Source: Bathymodiolus brooksi
Lineage: Eukaryota; Mollusca; Bivalvia; Mytilida; Modiolidae
Assembly (NCBI GenBank): GCA_963680875.1
Contig: OY804586.1
Span: 54,594,203 to 54,658,202 of the forward strand
Length of the DNA: 64,000 nucleotides
Direction: 5' to 3'
The position numbers were made by a program, and so were the translations under genes. Below the pieces are notes generated by a model. It saw only the letters and a program-made list of their open reading frames with translations, was not told where the DNA came from and did no database searches. Positions 20,889-32,238 of this stretch are shown here, in pieces (the first letter of the stretch is position 1; every line of letters starts with the position of its first letter).

Positions 20889-22896
20889 ACTGAGGTCTGA
20901 AAAAAATTGTAATAAATTTAAGTTTCATTCATATATAAAATTACGGGACGGTCTAAAACGCGGAAGTCTGAAAACACGGAAGCCCATAATGGGTACTTGA
21001 AAGGTCATATCTTGAAAAGTACTCAACCTAGGATAAAAATCTAAACGGATTCTAAAAGCTATTGTTAAGATCTATTTTATTAAAAGTTGACCGGAAGGGT
21101 CAAAATGAGAACGGGCAATGGACAACATTTCGACTTTGATCTCAAATGTCTCAAAATTCAAAGACCCCGGTCAAAAACTGTTTAGATATTGTCAGCACAG
21201 GACATGGAGTAGTATTTGTGTTTATCCAAATTGAGCAACACTCGGGTTAGTTATTTTTATATATTTTGCTTCAGTATCGGTCAGTTTAATCACTCGGGTG
21301 CATAATCAACTTGAGACGGTTTTCGGTAAAGTATTGCCATTTCAGTAAGTTAAACGAGCTGAATCATTGTATTTCAGGGGTCTATAGTTGTACGGAGCAG
21401 TGAAAGGTTGGTTCCTATTGACCAGGCAGTTTAATTTGTGAAATGTCACGGTTGAGTAGACAGCACCATACCGGAAGTAGTGTACACTTCATGGTGGTTT
21501 GGAAAGCTACCAAATATGCATAGCCGTGAAAATGAAGTAAGGTAGTACATGTGTACGTTAGTTGGAGCTACGTCGTTCCCTATAACCTGTCAGACTGGTA
21601 AAATTAAATACTTACAGAGGAGATTTGGATAGATTCACGGCGAGCTGTTATACATATATGTTATTAATTTACATATAACGTTCGCCATTATTATATTGTG
21701 ATGTGATGTTTTGTTTAGTAACTGTTATTATTATTTCATTAGACATTTTTGTGGGTGTTTCAGCAGCATGTTTGTGTACCATTTAGTTCAGTTTATGTTT
21801 TTGATTTGACTTTTCCTCAACACCATTGATTGAATCAGAGGACTTCATTGATCTTTATTGTCATAGCTTTATTTATTTTTCCATTGTTTATTTATGTGTG
21901 TTTGTGTTCTATTTTGAATTATAGTTTTTTCAGCTTAGTTTGTGCGCGTTTATTTTTTTCATTTGTCTGTATATACGTTATATTTTCATATATTTTTTTG
22001 TTTTAATATATTTTATCAAATTTATATTTGTTTGAATATTGCTAACCTCCAGATGGAGATCCCACACCTTTACACTCTGGTTAGCCTAAACTGTGCTGTA
22101 TTGTTTGGTGGTATTGAATTTGTTAATATAAATGTTTCCTTTTCTTTTCAACATGAAACTGTTGATCCAAATGTTATGCTTTTAATGTAAATGAGTTGAC
22201 ATGGAGCCGTATTGCTGAAATCTGTTGTAAACCAAGAGCATATTACACTGCCACATTTCTGTCTGTTGGTGGAATTGATAGCATTGTGTATGTAGGAGGG
22301 TGCTTTAAAAAAGACAATGTATTGGAAAGAATATCTCTTCCAGAATTTGTTGTTTTGAAAGTTCTACCAAACAAGCCATTTCAGTTTGAACAACTGTAAT
22401 ATGTCAATGTTCCAAATATTGGAATTTCAAACCATTCTTCATAAGTGTTGGTCCATGTATTTTTATTGTTGGTGGCAATACTGATGAAAGCTTAAATGGC
22501 ACTCACAATGCATAATTAAATATTCATACAGTTAAAGCTTCCACAAAGCGTCCTGAAATTCATGTCTGCAACCTATATTCCTTTTGAAATTTCTGTGGCC
22601 CAATATAGCCAGATGGAAGTCAAATGAAAATAAGGATCAAAATATTAATTTCATATCTTTTTCTTTATTATTTCAACATTAGTTTGCAAGAAAGAAGATT
22701 TCTCTACATGCTATTCATGGGACACCTTTGTTTCATTTCATTTAAGATTTGTTTGTACCTTCCCAATAGCATGATACGTAGGAAATTCAACATTTAAATT
22801 GATTCAATAGCAAATAATAAATGCTGCATTCGATTATATACGACACCATGCCCCTGGAAGAATGCTCTAAATCATAGAACCTTTTCAACGTCACTG
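20889..22896. other. No supported gene; probable 5' flank of the YR element and spacer
   Basis: The frame at 22196-22399 has a weak Kelch-like look (SVGGIDSIVYVGG) but too little to call. No other structure recognised. Confidence 0.4.
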
Positions 22897-22900
22897 GAGA

Positions 22901-22971
22901 ATTCGGTCTATTGCAAACTCGGCCTATCACAGACTCGGCCTATAACAAACTCGGCCCAACACAGACTCGGA
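22901..22971 (+). repeat. Left TIR array of the MULE, 17-bp unit
   Basis: Four to five copies of CTCGGCC.AT.(A/G)CAAA/GA. The mirror array at 26091-26133 has about three. Confidence 0.75.
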
Positions 22972-23110
22972 CCATGATTATTTATATACTGAAATAAAGC
23001 AAATAAACTCGGCTTACTCTTTTATTGTTAGCAATTCTTATAATATATAACCTGAATGTTGATGTTTATTTTTCTTTTCTTTTCGACTTTTTTCTTACAT
23101 CATAGATATA
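22972..23110 (+). repeat. 139-bp direct duplication, copy 1
   Basis: Nearly identical to 23436-23574, from CCATGATTATTTATATACTG to CATCATAGATATA. The fold-back hairpin begins directly after this copy. Confidence 0.85.
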
Positions 23111-23268
23111 TAGATTCTCCTTCAGTTGCCAGTGGGTTACGATATTTCTCCACTCAAGAGAGTTAAATTTAAAATGTTAACCACAAGCCGTGGTGGTTAA
23201 AATTTTAAATATAACTCTCTTGAGTGGAGAAATATCGTAACCCACATGGGCAACTGAAGGAGAATTTG
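23111..23268. mobile_element. Fold-back hairpin MITE
   Basis: Arms of about 70 bp (ATTCTCCTTCAGTTGCC.. and ..GGCAACTGAAGGAGAAT) with very few mismatches around the loop at AACCACAAGCCGTGGTGGTT. It follows a TATA sequence that continues uninterrupted in the second 139-bp copy, so it looks like an insertion in the first copy. Confidence 0.8.
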
Positions 23269-23435
23269 TTTCTCCCATTATTTAACACGAACTTTATTTC
23301 AAAATCGTTCAAAATTACTGATTTGATAACATGCGGGGAAAGGCACGAGACATTTTAATTCTCTAGAGGGTTGCAGATTTTTCCACCACTGGTTCAGCGA
23401 GGTTAAAACGCCGTAATAATGGGATAAATAATTAT

Positions 23436-23574
23436 CCATGATTATTTATATACTGAAGTAAAGCTGATAAACTCGACCTACTCTTTTATTGTTAGCAATC
23501 CTTATAATATATAACCTGAATGTTGATGTTTATTTTTCTTTTCTTTTCGACTTTTTTCTTACATCATAGATATA
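23436..23574 (+). repeat. 139-bp direct duplication, copy 2 (empty of hairpin)
   Basis: Second copy of 22972-23110. It continues into AATTATGAGTG without the hairpin. Confidence 0.85.
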
Positions 23575-23817
23575 ATTATGAGTGTATTTAATATGAATTT
23601 TAACGAAGAAATAGATAAATAAGAAGAAAACTAATACAATTTTCATTAATTTGGAAAAATAATAAAAGAAGACCAATTGGGTGCTTAGAACAATCTTTTT
23701 CTTTTATAGATTTATTGAATGTATTTTTCAAACGCAACACACGCACATTTTTTGTAAATGTATAAATGTAAAACAAAAGTAAAAACATGGTATAGATCTT
23801 AATTTGTTGTTTTACAG

Positions 23818-25613
23818 ATTGACACAGAATATCTGCAGTCAAGACTTCCTTATTGGTGACCGACATGTTGATACAGAAAGACACATTTTCTTCGCTGCAC
23901 CCGTACAACTACAGATTCTGCAGTACGCCAAGGGATGGTTCTGTGACGGCACCTTCAAGATTCTACCAAAGCAGCTCCAACAGATGTGGTTCATCCATGC
24001 ATTCATCCGTAAAGGTGACAGCATCAAACAGATACCCCTTGTATTCTGCTTGATGTCCAGACGAAAGACCAGAGATTATGTTGCTGTAAGTATTTTTTAA
24101 ATATAATATCATATGTAAAATCATAGGGTTGTCACAAAAATAGAAAAGGAGTCATTACTTATTAATTTTTACAAGTTTATAAATACTCATTATTGGGTAA
24201 ATGTCAATGAGATAACCACCAACTCCAGGGGTGTAGCCAGAATTCTACCGAGGAGCAAAACAAAATATAATAAAAAGATTTTTTAAAACTGTGGACTAAC
24301 AACATACATTATTGTCATAATTAACCGTTATGGCCAATTTTAAGTATTTCGAATCTAAACATGTGATTCTTTTTGTAATTCAAGCCATATTCTTATCTTG
24401 CAGGTATTTCAGAGACTGAAAGAAGTCATCAATGGTGTTCTACATGTCCAAGGTTTTGTGGTTGATTTTGAGAAAGGTAAGTTTTAATGTTACTTTTGAA
24501 TCACTTTGTAAATTTAATTAGTGGAATTCATCATTAAGCACAATACGAAGATTATTAAGAAAAACAGACCAAAACATGTTGCAAAAAATAACAAAAAGCA
24601 AAACTGAATGGTCCATTGACATAGAGCACCGATCAAGATTGGAAATAAGTGGACAAAATGATATTATTGATGATACCACGAAATGGCTGTAATGTTTCCT
24701 ACTTCAAAACACACAATGTTATATGTTTACATAATTATATATTTATTCTAGTTTTTTAGGTGCATGGAAAGCCATCCGTCAGGAATTTCCCAACACCATC
24801 ATTAAAGGCTGTGCTTTCCATTTCAACGAGGCAGTCTGGCGCAAGACACAAGTTGGGGCTCAAGACCGCCTACAGTAAGCGTGGCCCAGAATACAGGTAT
24901 ATCCGGTCACTCATGGGTCTTCCATTTCTGCCGTGTGCTGACATACAGCCAGCCTTCGACCAGCTCGCTCCCAGAACCACATCACCAGAACTTACTCAAC
25001 TAGTCAACTACATCGACAACACTTGGCTCAGCAGTACAGTGTGGCTGCCCAGGAACTGGTCCATCTACCAACTCACCATCAGAACCAACAATGATGTAGA
25101 AGGTACATTTTCTTAATATTTAATAATTAAATCTTATTTTATTTCATACATGTATAATGTTTAGTGCGGATTAAAAAGAATATGATCAAGGAGAACGATG
25201 CTCTATTGATTGATTGCACGGGTTATATATATTAATCATCCCGGGAAGATGTTCCTAAAAATATTGAAATAAGTTACTCTTCTGAGGACAGAACAAAATA
25301 AATGTATATCATAATATAATTACTGTTGTAAATATTTATGCCTGTCGATAACTATATTTGAACTTTGTTCTTAATTATTTGTAATTTTTCAGGCTGGCAC
25401 AGTCGTGTAAACAAAGATGTAGGCAAAGCCCACCTATCCTTCTATGTCTTGGTTCCAGCCCTTAAGAGGGAAGCAGACCTAGTAGATTTGAGCATTCAAC
25501 TGGTGACAGAAGAACAGGTTCTCCGTGACCAGAGGAGCAGCTACCGAGAGCTGCAGGGTCGTCTTCTCCAGTACTGGTCTGAGTACGAAGAAGGTCACAG
25601 AACAGCATCCTAA
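23818..25613 (+). pseudogene. MULE transposase, spliced, one frameshift
   Basis: Four exons join with conventional splice sites: 23818-24085, 24404-24476, 24760-25102 and 25393-25613 (phases 0, 1, 1). The joined frame gives the MULE domain: WFCDGTFKILPKQLQQMWFI (first Asp block), VVDFEKGAWKAI (second Asp block), IKGCAFHFNEAVWRK (the CxxH block), then TNNDVEGWHSRVN. A 1-bp frameshift near 24850 moves the frame from the QVGAQ side to LGLKTAYSKRGPEYRYIR. Exons upstream of 23818, where a FLYWCH or similar DNA-binding domain usually sits, were not found. Final stop TAA 25611-25613. Confidence 0.85.
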
Positions 25614-26090
25614 CTTTTCCATGAATGTGGGAAAGTGTACGGTCCCGCCAACGACTAAGTGTAACATTGACTTAAAACATCTTATCTGAGGTTACATGAC
25701 CAATAATATAGATATATACAGGTACGTGCCTATAAATGTAATAAACATTCACAATACACAGGTAGCCATGTCAAATTCGTTAAAGGTGTGGGAAAAAAAT
25801 CATGCCACGTGTCAAACAATCGTTAAAGGTGTGAAAATATGTTAAAATCATTTATACAATGTCAATACAAAACGATTCTAGAGACATGATTTATTCCTTT
25901 TGGATACAAAACAATTTAGCTTGATATACTGACAAAATAATGTGTGTGTGTGTTTGTTTGCATGCGTGGTCAATAATTTTTTTTCATTTTTCTTCCCAAA
26001 TATTCCTTTAGCACACAATCACGCATTGATACATGATTTATCTCATAAGACAACAGAAAGGTAATATTTTCATAGTGTAGTCCGATTTTG

Positions 26091-26136
26091 TCATAGGCCG
26101 AGTCTGCGATGGGCCGAGTTTGCAATGGGCCGAGAT
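26091..26136 (-). repeat. Right TIR array of the MULE
   Basis: TCATAGGCCGAGTCTGCGAT and GGGCCGAGTTTGCAATGGGC, the inverse of 22901-22971. Confidence 0.7.
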
Positions 26137-27352
26137 CTCATGGAATCTTTTCAGCCGTTATTGAATGATATACAGGCAGATGAAAAATGGCGAAATCGTC
26201 AGGAAATGTAACGTGTAAGCCAACTTTAACCCGTTTGTCCCCATGAGAAAACACAATGTCCCTCGGAATAAAAATATTCGTTTGAAAGGTTGTGTCCTGG
26301 ACGACCTCTAAAAATATCTCCAAGTTCCAACAGAATTCGTGTTCTCGTGTAAAAAATATTTTCTAAAATGTCACAACTGAGCTTTAATTATCATCAGTTA
26401 AGTTGCCATTTTTATCCGTTAATTTTAAATTACCGTTTCTCCGTCATTATTCAACCGATTTTCACGATCAAACTCACATTCTGTAGCTTTCCCACTCGGC
26501 GACCGGAATATTTATCCTTTACTATCGGGAGCTTTCGCGCGTCTTCATTGGTAATACGAAAACGTCCGCACAACTCTTCAATCGAATGCGATGGGAATCA
26601 CGTGACGTCACGAAACCGTCAGATAAATATAGAACATGGTTGATATATAGGAGACGCAATGTTTGTTAGTGTGGTGTATAGCTATATAAGTACATGAAAA
26701 AAACTCATCTGGCCCCTTTGTTTCTGAGGGCCATCTTTTTGCTAACTGTGTTACCCTCTTTAAATAAATAATGTATTATTATTATTTAATATTGTATGCT
26801 ATGGGGGATTAATTTGTTGTTTACTCCTACTTAGGTGACCTATATGGTACCGTGGTAGTTAAAACAATATGCGGAGAAAATTGATTGAAATACTAGCCTC
26901 ACCAGACGCAATTACGAACGGACAAAATTACGAATGAAACTAAATTTATGTCCCTATTTGTTGCTTCACAACATGAATTGTTGAATGTAGCAGACGACGG
27001 GTTTTCATATTTGTAAACAGAAAACGAGTCTTTTAGTCAGCATAACAACATGTATGTATTTGTGAAATTTTTATGGTTTTACACCGAATAGCATAATAAA
27101 AAGATATGTGAACGTAAATGAATGAATGCTCTTTCAATTTTAACAGTTGTCATAAAATAATTTACACTAGAAAGGTTTGTATTATGTCGTTCGGAATTGT
27201 GTCCGGATCTAGGTCACAGTGACTAAAACAGGGTCGTGAAAATCTGTTTAAAACCCATAATAATGCATAGATTGTTTTCCATCCAGCGATCAATTACCCA
27301 TAATGCATTGCGCCCGCCGCCATCTTGTAGGTCAGAGTAAACGAAGTGAGTA
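26137..27352. other. Spacer; upstream region of the YqaJ gene
   Basis: No genes recognised. About 27290-27340 (ATTGCGCCCGCCGCCATCTT) is a GC-rich patch just ahead of the YqaJ start, resembling a promoter or element end. Confidence 0.4.
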
Positions 27353-29200
27353 ATGTCGAAAATGTCATTGGAAAACGCAAAAAAGTCGGACGCCAAGGCG
27401 AAAATCAGTTATCGAGATAGCTTAGACACCATCACCAAAGCCAGATGCGTGGATAAATTGAAAGAAATAGACGACAAGGATGCATATGAAATGGAAAAAG
27501 CATAATGGAGTGCTGACATGTCAGAATCGCCTGAGGTGACGTACCCTGACATCGTTAATTATCTTGTTTACACACAGAGTGCATACACGCTAGCAGAACT
27601 AAAAGCGTATAAGTCATTACAGGGTTATAATTATTTCATAAGTGGATTTGTACAGGATATTGGACACGCATTATTGGATAGTAAAAGTGTTTTCTTAGGG
27701 AAGGTTAAACATTCTCAACGAATGAATGACTCTAGCTTGAATCCGTGGTTAGTGATAGAAAGAGACGGTTCAGTTGTTAATGCACATTGTAATTGCATGG
27801 CTGGTATATGAGAAGTATGCTCTCACGTTGGTGCACTTTTATTTTCAATTGAGGCTGCAGTTAAGATCCGTAACAGCAAGACCGTTACTGAGGAAAAAGC
27901 ATACTGGATGTTGCCAAACGCAGTCAACAAAGTGGGATATAAAAGTGTACGAGACATTGATTTTACTTCAGCTAAAACAAAGAAAAGGAAGTTAGATCCA
28001 GCCATAGCAGAATCTTCTCCAGTAAATCATGGACCAAAACAACGTAAGTTGCCTGTTGTACAGGAATCCAATGTACATGAATGGACAATTTCCCCCCAAT
28101 TTGAGTCGTACAGGAACCAAATCTGCCATATTATCACTAGTTCCACAATTTGCAAAATCATACAGACCGAAAGTTTTAGATAGTAAATATCTATCTGTGC
28201 TTTCAGAACTTTACAATGATGAGTCTGGTTCCCTCCTACGTGGTGAATTTCTACAAAAGTGTGAAAATATCTTTGAAAACGTGACAGCAACAGCAGAAGA
28301 AGCTTTGAACTGTGAAAAGGCAGCTCGCCAACAAGCCAACACCAAACAGTGGTTTAATTTTAGAGTGGGAAGAGTAACAGCTTCTCGTGCAAAGCGTGTT
28401 TGTAGATCTTCACCAGAATATCCGTCAACAAGTTTAATAAAAGAAATTTGCTACCCCGATTCTAAGACATTTTTTGCGAAACAAATAAAATGGGGATGCG
28501 ACCACGAGAAGAATGCAAAAGTGCAGTACGTCAAGAAAATGTCTGGGGTACATACAAACTTTCAGTGGCATGACAGTGGATTACTTATTATTAATCCTGC
28601 ATTTCCATATTTGGGAGCCAGCCCATATGGTAGAGCAACATGCGAGTGTTGTGAAGATAAACTGATTGAAATAAAATGTCCTTACTGCCAAAGAAATGAA
28701 GAAATAAGTGGTATGGTTGACTGTCTTTAAGATGTGAATGGATAATTACACCTCAACAAAGATCATGATTATTACTACCAGGTACAATGTCAACTTTTAG
28801 TATCAGAAATCAAGTCATGTGACTTTGTTGTTTAGACTACAAAGGACTTCTTAGTTGAGAGAATGATGTTTGATGAAATCTTCTGCAATGATATGGTAGA
28901 CCGTTGCAAACTATTCTTCAAGAAAGCTGTCCTGCCAGAACTTGTAGGGAAGTTATATTCCCGACCCTTACAAGAAGAAAATACAGCCAAACAAAACCAT
29001 CAGACAAGTTCATGTAGTAATGTACAAGACCAGTTAATCATTTGTATTTGTAGAGCAGTATACAAGGAAGATGTTGACAATGGTATAGGCTGTGATAATG
29101 AGAACTGTCCATATGCATGGCTTCATTTTAACTGTGCTGGAATTAAACATGTACCTAAAGGTCAATGGTTTTGTTAATCTTGTAGAAAGCATCAAAATAA
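27353..29200 (+). pseudogene. SWIM-YqaJ-PHD protein of ISL2EU-type element, copy 1 (broken)
   Basis: Plus-strand gene with an ATG at 27353; a stop at 27503 precedes a second possible start at 27518. Domains in order: SWIM-type zinc finger (HCNCMAGI, stop TGA, EVCSHVGALL), YqaJ/lambda-exonuclease-like domain (WFNFRVGRVTASRAKRV, WGCDHEKNAKVQYV, PYLGASPYG, LIEIKCPY, DHDYYYQVQCQLLV) and a C-terminal PHD finger (CICRAVY.. CDNENCPYAWLHFNC .. WFC, stop, SC). The Glu-x-Lys catalytic motif (EIKCP) is present. Disruptions: TGA in the SWIM motif, a frameshift near 28095 in a C run, a frameshift near 28730, TAG where Trp is expected at about 28835, and TAA in the PHD. YqaJ nucleases are the second protein of ISL2EU elements; their role in transposition is not established. 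Confidence 0.85.
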
Positions 29201-29301
29201 CAATTTGATGAGACTTGTGACTAATTATACGCTTGTTTAATATATATGACAAATAGTTCAATATGGTTTAAAAGAAAAACCACGAAAAGAAGGGAAAAAA
29301 T

Positions 29302-29350
29302 CCGTCGTTGTCTGCAAGGCATCCTGATGAGCCCTTATAGTGCGAAACGG
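29302..29350 (+). ncRNA. Hammerhead ribozyme (type III arrangement)
   Basis: The conserved core CTGATGA is at 29324-29330 and GAAA at 29344-29347. Stem III pairs CCGT (29302-29305) with ACGG (29347-29350), so cleavage is predicted after C29306 in the GTC triplet. Stem I is 29307-29312 with 29318-29323 (one T-T mismatch, one G-U), loop TGCAA. Stem II is 29331-29335 with 29339-29343 (one mismatch), loop TAT. Such ribozymes occur in Penelope-like elements and in retrozymes of bivalves. No PLE coding sequence is adjacent here. Confidence 0.8.
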
Positions 29351-29457
29351 TTTTATTTAAAATGGTATATATGAACCACAACTTGTACTAAATAATTCTA
29401 TCCAAAATTGACATAATTCATAGATGAAGAATTTCCAACATTTAACAATTATTTGAT

Positions 29458-29705
29458 TTGATCTTTTGGTGTTTTAACACCACTTTCAACAATATTTCAG
29501 CTATAGCATGGCGAACAGTTTTAGTCGGAGTACCCGGAGAGAACCAACGACCATGGGCAAGCAACTGGTAAACTTTATCACTTACGAGTCGAGTGCACCT
29601 TTTTTGTAATTTACAAAGCCGGGCGCGAACCCACGCCATATTGGTGATAGGTCGTTGGATCTAACGACTCATACAAACCTAATTCATTGAGCCACCCGGG
29701 CCCCT
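29458..29705 (-). mobile_element. tRNA-derived SINE, family A (full length)
   Basis: The minus strand starts at GGGGCCCGGGTGGCTCAATG (29705 downward), continues through GGTGATAGGTC..GGGTTCGCGCCCGG (B box) and TTTGTAAATTACAAA, and ends with TAGCTGAAATATTGTTGAAA and GTGGTGTTAAAACACC. It matches 46000-46235 throughout. A short open frame over it is spurious. Confidence 0.85.
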
Positions 29706-30032
29706 CATTTAACAATAAACAATTTTGACCTCAATAAATAAAATTAAACAAATAATTCTCTTTTGTTTATGTGGATTGTTTTATCATGGATATTTATTCC
29801 ACATCCCTATATTTTCTAATGATAATACTAAGCATTGAGTCATTTGTGTGAATTTGGAATCAATGAGTTTGAAATTTCAATTTCAGCATGCTTGGGGGGT
29901 GCATATCATGTAACAGAGTACTAACACAATCGCAGGTCATTTCATAATTATTTATTCTTCTTCAAATAAAAGACAGATTAAATAAAATACAAAGCCAAGA
30001 ATAGGACATACAACAGCAACATACATTAACAT

Positions 30033-30085
30033 AACAAGTGCCTAAAGGGCTCATCAGGCTACCTAGCAAGTAACTACGTTTTTTC
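30033..30085 (-). ncRNA. Degenerate hammerhead ribozyme relic
   Basis: The minus strand reads ACGTAGTTACTTGCTAGGTA then GCCTGATGAGCCCTTTAGGC, aligning with 29303-29340. The second core box GAAAC is replaced by ACTTG, so it should not cleave. Inverted with respect to the intact copy. Confidence 0.55.
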
Positions 30086-30240
30086 TTTCTCTTTTCTTAG
30101 TTTTTTTTAAATTAAAGTGTTTTGGGCATTAACTACATAGCTGCTAAATGTTCAATTATCAGTCAAACGGCACCACAGAGTCACAAATATTAGTTAATGC
30201 ACAACATACAGATGTGATTTTGTCAATTGTTGGTACATTT

Positions 30241-31414
30241 TCACTTTGACAGTGCAAATAATCTATAGGAATGACACTGTAGAATTGTATATTTATTCCT
30301 AACAAGTCTTATGACACGTTCCACATGAATTCTTGAGTGGGCAATTTTCCTTGTTGACTCCAACTCTAAAGGAGACAGCTGCTTCTTCCCTTTGGTTAAT
30401 GCTGGGATTTTTACCTCGGCACAGCACAATCCAACACTCTCTGTGATGTCGAAACCTCTATCTGCTAATACAATGTCTCCTGGTAAAAGTTTATTCAAGA
30501 GACCACAATGTTCGGTCAAGTGCTTGTCGGATACAGGTCCTCCATATCCACATGGTAAGAATGAAATTGCTCCTTGTGGGTAATTCCTATTAAATATTAT
30601 ACAGTATTGTTGTGCTTGTAATTACTCCATGTTTCAGCACGAGCTAATAGATTTGATGGTTGGTCAATGAATATCTCAAAACAGTCAATGATTATTGAGA
30701 CTTTAACACCAAAGTACTTGCGAAATTCCATTGGCATAGCCATCTGAAGCTCTTCTCTGTCTGGCCATAATATCAGACATTTCATGGGAACATACATGAT
30801 ATGGATCATGTCAAGAAATATTTTGGATACACAACTTGGACTCACTGTAAACCGATATTCTAAATCTTGAATACCAAGGTTAAGTTGCAATTTCATCAGA
30901 ACAAGGACAAGTTTCTGGAATTTTGTCAAAGAACTCCTTGATGTATGAGTAATATTAGGCTCAAGGTAAGTAAACAAAGCCATGAGTGTTTCATAGCACA
31001 GTTCAGTATAATGCTTCACCCTATCATCTTCTTTGAATGTTTCCGGACAGATGTCTCCAGTGCCAGCATAAAGGTTATATTTCAATGATGCGTTTTCCAA
31101 TTTCAGTCTTTTAACCTCCCGTTGATCATCACTTTCAGGCTCTATTTCATTTGAAAGAGCTGTCATCCACTTAAATGTACAGTGAGACTGGGCAGATTTT
31201 TCGACATCTAATAAAGTCTCTTCGTTGTCTATTTCAGCAGCTTGTAGTTCTAAAAGAGCGTGGGCAGCATTAAACTGTACTTTTTTCTCCTTCCTGGACT
31301 GCGTCCTTTCATACCGCTTCTTAGATGATTCAGGTGTCGCCAACTCATGGGGAACAAGTTTCAATGAAGGTGCCCAGTCTGGGTTTATTTTGTCATACAG
31401 GTCTGCTTTCATTC
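30241..31414 (-). pseudogene. DDE_4-type transposase of ISL2EU-type element, copy 1 (broken)
   Basis: Faces the YqaJ gene. The exon starts after a TTTTTTGTTTCAG acceptor at 31415-31427; the leucine-rich start seen further upstream is intron. Order: linker KADLYDKINPDWAPSLKL, basic region SSKKRYERTQSRKEKK, HTH_Tnp_4-like segment LTKFQKLVLVLMKLQLNLG, then the DDE_4 nuclease with IIIDCFEIFIDQPSNL (D1), [12 protein letters not shown] (D2) and [11 protein letters not shown] (E). A TAA (near 30596) and a frameshift between 30600 and 30520 break it. The N-terminal THAP domain expected in ISL2EU transposases was not found upstream. It would cut and rejoin element ends in the nucleus. Confidence 0.82.
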
Positions 31415-31513
31415 CTGAAACAAAAAATTTGAAAATTAATAAAAATAGGGCATATAATGCGACAATTATCAAACATTATCCATACATGTATTTTTCCTTC
31501 TACTGTATCAGGA

Positions 31514-31850
31514 CCGCATCTGTGGTGTAATGATTAGCATGCTCGCATCAAGTGCAGTATATCATGGGTTCGAGCCCTGATCGCGTCAAACCAAAGACTA
31601 TACATTGGTATTTCTTGCTTCTCCGTTAAGCATGCAGCATTAAGGAGAAAGACCAGACGGGTTGGCTCGAAATCAGGATAATGTGTCGGAGTGGGGCGAC
31701 ATGTCTGTTTTGTTTCACTGTTGTTTCAGTGAGCTCGCACTATAAAAATCCAACTAAGTGTGTTGGTTTTCATTGACAATTAACTTGGTCTTGCCATGAC
31801 ATAGTTGAAAAATTACCGAGTTAGCGAACAACAATCACTCACTCTTTTTA
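31514..31850 (+). mobile_element. tRNA-derived SINE, family B
   Basis: The tRNA-like head has A box TGGTGTAATGATTAGCATGC and B box GGGTTCGAGCCC, followed by a body with CTTCTCCGTTAAGCATGC and a tail ending TTGAAAAATTACCGAGTTAGC then GAACAACAATCACTCACTC. The head imitates a tRNA gene but cannot fold into a full acceptor stem. Confidence 0.82.
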
Positions 31851-32238
31851 ACATAAAAGGTAAAGAACAAGTAATAAAAAAATATTTTGATGCTGAAATT
31901 GTAAGAAAAATAGTAATGAAAATGGTTGGTCACTTATTAATATTATAATTATCTTCTACCAGATCTGGAAGGATCATTAACTGAAGACTGATGTACATGT
32001 ATGATAACTTATATAAAATATGAAAATGCAATTCAAAACAATGTAATTTTGCAACTTCAAAAGAAACTCTGTGGCATGTCTTTAAAAATAGTATTACAAT
32101 TTACATGTACAATGTAACTTAACTTGAGTCAGTGTCTTGATACTGATAGGCTCACAGATTTTGAGGGGGAAATTTGTCAACATAAATGTATTATATAGGT
32201 CAAGTCACCTTACTAAAATCTTCTGAACACACTTTGTA

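Larger units (their letters stand above)
22897..26136 (+). mobile_element. MULE-type DNA transposon with arrayed TIRs
   Basis: The left end holds a 17-bp unit array (ATTGCAAACTCGGCCTATCA..) at about 22901-22970. The right end (26091-26136) is its inverted counterpart, matching over about 50 bp. Between them lie spliced exons of a MULE-family transposase. No 9-bp target duplication was found. The left part also contains a 139-bp direct duplication and a fold-back hairpin, so the 5' part of the transposase gene is missing or displaced. Confidence 0.75.

Noticed and set aside
22196..22399. Possible Kelch-repeat exon (SVGGIDSIVYVGG)
   Set aside because: One weak GG-containing block, no flanking repeats, no clear splice context.
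31514..31590. tRNA gene suggested by A and B boxes
   Set aside because: The same head occurs at 13.9 and 34.2 kb attached to the same body, and the acceptor stem does not close, so it is a SINE promoter.
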